From Dehalococcoidales bacterium (lineage in GTDB: Bacteria; Chloroflexota; Dehalococcoidia; Dehalococcoidales; JAUXAE01), in assembly GCA_030620035.1 (NCBI GenBank), contig JAUXAE010000059.1, forward strand, positions 1-7,114: a stretch of DNA of 7,114 nucleotides. Reading direction: 5' to 3'. Positions 5,351-7,114 of this stretch are shown piece after piece (positions within the stretch are counted from its first letter, which is position 1; every line of letters begins with the position of its first letter). The position numbers and the translations under genes are program-made. The notes below the pieces were generated by a model that had not been told where the DNA came from, searched no databases, and worked only from the letters and a program-made list of their open reading frames with translations.

Positions 5351-6268
5351 TTAAACCTGTCTTGCAAGCTTAAATTGTATCACGTAGACAGATTCATTTG
5401 GGTTCCATTCACCATGTAGGTCTTTCCAAACTTCTTTAAACTCCTTGAGAGTATAGCCACCTTCTCTCATCGCATCTTCATCATCAAAATCTCCAAGCTT
5501 TTTTCTATAGACGGCGGCTATCTCGAGGTCAGCGAAGTGGGTCACTTGTGCTCTTACGGCTATGCCTGGCTGAAGTCTCGGGTCTTTTGTCTTCCTGGAG
5601 GTTTGAGTTTTAGTACCTAGCACAATCGCATCGGCGTGAACCCTTGAGAAAGGCAGAAATATGGGGGCTTCCTCCACCACTTCTCGGAAAACCTGTTCTA
5701 CGGACTTTTCTGGCTCTTTCGCAATCTGCTTTGTAACCTGGGTCGCAACTCTACGGGGAACATGTTTCTGGGCTATGTGCTCAACCACTTCGATGAACTT
5801 TTCTGGCTCCTTCACCTGACGACTAATCTTAACCGCTGTACTGTAGTCTATCTTCCCTTGTGGCACAGCCCTGCGAGCAGTTTCTGGGGCTATAAGTCGT
5901 TGAACTTCTAGTGGCATACCGGTAGTAACCAGCCATGCTTTAACCGATGACTCGCTCACTCCCAACTTCCTAGCTAGTTCTGCTTTATGTGGATAGTGTT
6001 GTGGAAACTTATTAAGCAGTTCATTACATATCTTGCCTTTTTCAACTGCACTAAGGTCTTCTCTTTGGATATTCTCAATCAGATTTAGCTTCATCACCTC
6101 TTCATCAGTATATTCTTGGATGATAGCTGGCACCTTATCTAACCCAGCTTGATGAGCAGCTCTATATCGGCGTTCACCTACGACGACTTGGTATTCACCG
6201 TTGTAGGGGCGCACAATAATAGGTTCAAGAATACCAACTTGTTTGATGCTATCTGAGAGTTCATCCAA
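5351..6268 (-). CDS. ParB N-terminal/HTH protein fused to an ASCH domain (5'-truncated frame)
   Basis: The intact frame from TTG at 6268 encodes 305 aa. A ParB/Spo0J nuclease-CTPase-like domain comes first, with DSIKQVGILEPIIVRP (6-21), GERRYRAA (31-38) and ENIQREDL (65-72). A KorB-type helix-turn-helix follows (about 94-113, AELARKLGVSESSVKAWL). A linker leads to a C-terminal ASCH domain (about 206-302) with IVLGTKTQTSRK and LHGEWNPNESVYVIQF. ParB domains bind DNA and CTP; ASCH is a PUA-like fold linked to RNA or modified nucleosides. No ParA lies nearby, so plasmid or chromosome partition is unlikely and a regulatory or defence role is possible (inference). The natural 5' end is probably ATG at 6339, lost to this frame by a one-base deletion. 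The gene is AT-rich relative to mtnA and mtnP. Confidence 0.85.
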   Translation of the reverse strand: MDELSDSIKQVGILEPIIVRPYNGEYQVVVGERRYRAAHQAGLDKVPAIIQEYTDEEVMKLNLIENIQREDLSAVEKGKICNELLNKFPQHYPHKAELARKLGVSESSVKAWLVTTGMPLEVQRLIAPETARRAVPQGKIDYSTAVKISRQVKEPEKFIEVVEHIAQKHVPRRVATQVTKQIAKEPEKSVEQVFREVVEEAPIFLPFSRVHADAIVLGTKTQTSRKTKDPRLQPGIAVRAQVTHFADLEIAAVYRKKLGDFDDEDAMREGGYTLKEFKEVWKDLHGEWNPNESVYVIQFKLARQV

Positions 6269-6339
6269 GTCGGTTTGCTAAATTCTAGTCGGGGGTTTAG
6301 CCTATTCGGCTGTATCTTTTTGAGTTCAATATCTAGCAT
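6269..6339 (-). pseudogene. Out-of-frame 5' end of the ParB-ASCH gene
   Basis: ATG at 6339 has a good Shine-Dalgarno and begins MLDIELKKIQPNRLNPRLEF, which is the standard start of ParB-type proteins (I..N..NPR..F). It then runs into AGC AAA CCG and leaves the frame of the domain that follows. Adding one A to the AAA at 6274-6276 gives ...EFSKTDLDELSDSI, exactly the expected ParB sequence, with 24 codons before the Leu at 6268. The existing downstream frame has an in-frame TAG at 6278-6280. This is either a true deletion, a sequencing or assembly error, or less likely a recoding site. Confidence 0.8.
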
Positions 6340-6347
6340 AATATCAA

Positions 6348-6352
6348 CTCCT
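6348..6352 (-). promoter_or_regulatory. Shine-Dalgarno for the ATG at 6339
   Basis: AGGAG on the minus strand lies 8 nt before ATG at 6339, inside the 27-nt gap after the mtnA stop. It shows that translation of the ParB-ASCH gene is meant to begin at 6339 rather than at the internal TTG at 6268. Confidence 0.75.
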
Positions 6353-6366
6353 ATTAAATACTTTTC

Positions 6367-7114
6367 TTAAACCACTCCCCCAATCCCCTCCCCATATGGC
6401 GCTCTTATTATACCCCTTTCGGTGATGATGGCGGTGATGTACTGGCTGGGGGTAACATCAAAGGCGGGGTTGGCGGCTTGGGTGCCCTCGGGGGCGATGG
6501 CTACCCCCTGAATATGGGTTACTTCTTCCGGTCTTCTCTGCTCAATAGGGATTTGGTATCCACTGGTCAGGGAGAGGTCAATGGTGGAGGTGGGGGCGGC
6601 CACATAGAACGGTATGCCGTGGGCGTTGGCAAGCACCGCCAGAGAATAGGTGCCAATCTTGTTGGCCGTATAGCCATTGGCGGCAATTCTATCAGCACCA
6701 ACAATGACGCAGTCAATCTCGCCACGCCTCATAAAGTGGCCGGCCATAGAATCGGTGATAAGGCGAAACGGGACACCGGCCTGTTTTAGCTCCCAGGCGG
6801 TCAGCCGGGCTCCCTGGAGCAAGGGGCGGGTCTCGGTAACAAGCACCTTTAGCTTCTTGCCCTGCTCATGAGCTTTTATTATCATCCCCAGGGCGGTGCC
6901 GTAGCCGGCGGTGGCCAGCGGGCCGGTGTTGCAGTGGGTCAGGATGCTAGCGCCATCGCTGATTAACTCAGCTCCGAGCTGAGATAGCTTTCCAGTTGCC
7001 TCTTCCTCCTCAGCGTGGATTTTACCTGCCTCTTGAGCCAGCGCCTTCCTAATCTGGTCAACAGTCTCCCCGGCGGCGGCTATCCGCTTCATGCGGCTGG
7101 TAGCCTGAAACAGA
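6367..7114 (-). CDS. mtnA: S-methyl-5-thioribose-1-phosphate isomerase, N-terminus outside window
   Basis: MtnA converts the aldose 5-methylthioribose-1-phosphate to the ketose in methionine salvage. The frame stays open to the window edge: before the Met at 7092 it reads LFQATSR, matching the family's 'NLFWA..RM' segment, so that Met is internal and roughly 100 residues are missing. Numbering from it, ILTHCNTGPLATAGYG (50-65) holds the catalytic Cys54, and VGADRIAANG (131-140) the catalytic Asp134. Their spacing of 80 equals that of Cys160/Asp240 in the B. subtilis enzyme. NKIGTY and FYVAAPTSTIDLSL follow as expected. The residue after RIAANG is Tyr, where I expect Asp. The end, APYGEGIGGVV, is intact. 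A paralogous eIF2B-like ribose-1,5-bisphosphate isomerase is less likely given the nearby mtnP. Confidence 0.94.
   Translation of the reverse strand, partial: LFQATSRMKRIAAAGETVDQIRKALAQEAGKIHAEEEEATGKLSQLGAELISDGASILTHCNTGPLATAGYGTALGMIIKAHEQGKKLKVLVTETRPLLQGARLTAWELKQAGVPFRLITDSMAGHFMRRGEIDCVIVGADRIAANGYTANKIGTYSLAVLANAHGIPFYVAAPTSTIDLSLTSGYQIPIEQRRPEEVTHIQGVAIAPEGTQAANPAFDVTPSQYITAIITERGIIRAPYGEGIGGVV

Noticed and set aside
6266..6339. Programmed -1 ribosomal frameshift in the ParB-ASCH gene
   Set aside because: The shift direction fits, but the AGC AAA CCG context is not a canonical X XXY YYZ slippery site and no stimulatory stem-loop was apparent. A one-base deletion explains it more simply.
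5351..6339. Chromosome or plasmid partition locus (parABS)
   Set aside because: No parA, no parS-like inverted repeat cluster and no replication gene is visible. The ASCH fusion argues for another role.

Overview
All convincing genes lie on the minus strand, so the window reads from right to left in transcription order. It looks like a chromosomal segment of an anaerobic bacterium, most plausibly a Dehalococcoidia-type member of the Chloroflexota. This assignment is an inference. It rests on a short cobalamin-type 'core' methionine synthase of the kind known from Dehalococcoides, an archaeal-style MTA phosphorylase, and GC-rich palindromic and 'CATTCTGA'-type intergenic repeats that I associate with these genomes. 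No rRNA, tRNA, CRISPR array, integrase or transposase is visible.

Right-hand operon (7114 down to 2653): the 3' part of mtnA (methylthioribose-1-phosphate isomerase; its N-terminus is outside the window), a ParB-HTH-ASCH fusion protein, a conserved protein of unknown function, mtnP (methylthioadenosine phosphorylase), and a MetE/UROD-superfamily methionine synthase. Spacing is tight throughout (27 nt, 11 nt, a 14-nt overlap, 7 nt), so these are probably co-transcribed. mtnP cleaves MTA to adenine and MTR-1-P, mtnA isomerises MTR-1-P, and the core-MetE-like enzyme makes methionine. The two genes between mtnA and mtnP are visibly more AT-rich and have no known role in methionine metabolism. They look like an inserted cassette. 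The ParB-ASCH gene appears to have lost one base near its 5' end.

Intergenic stretch 2521-2652: two perfect or near-perfect GC-rich hairpins separate the two operons.

Left-hand operon (2520 down to 32): a small Cys-rich DUF6485-like protein, a tiny Lys/Arg-rich ORF that may be frameshifted, a THEP1-type nucleoside triphosphatase, an aminoglycoside-phosphotransferase-like kinase (COG2187-like), and a P-loop kinase (COG0645-like) with an unusual Trp in its Walker A loop. The first four are joined by ATGA or TGATG junctions, implying translational coupling. The last starts at TTG behind its own strong ribosome binding site. The kinase-like pair corresponds to the two halves of a protein that is a single fusion in many other bacteria, which suggests they work together. 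Their substrates are unknown.

The strongest leads are the ParB-HTH-ASCH fusion with its neighbour inside a methionine-salvage operon, two apparent single-base deletions, and altered key residues in the P-loop kinase, the methionine synthase and MtnA.
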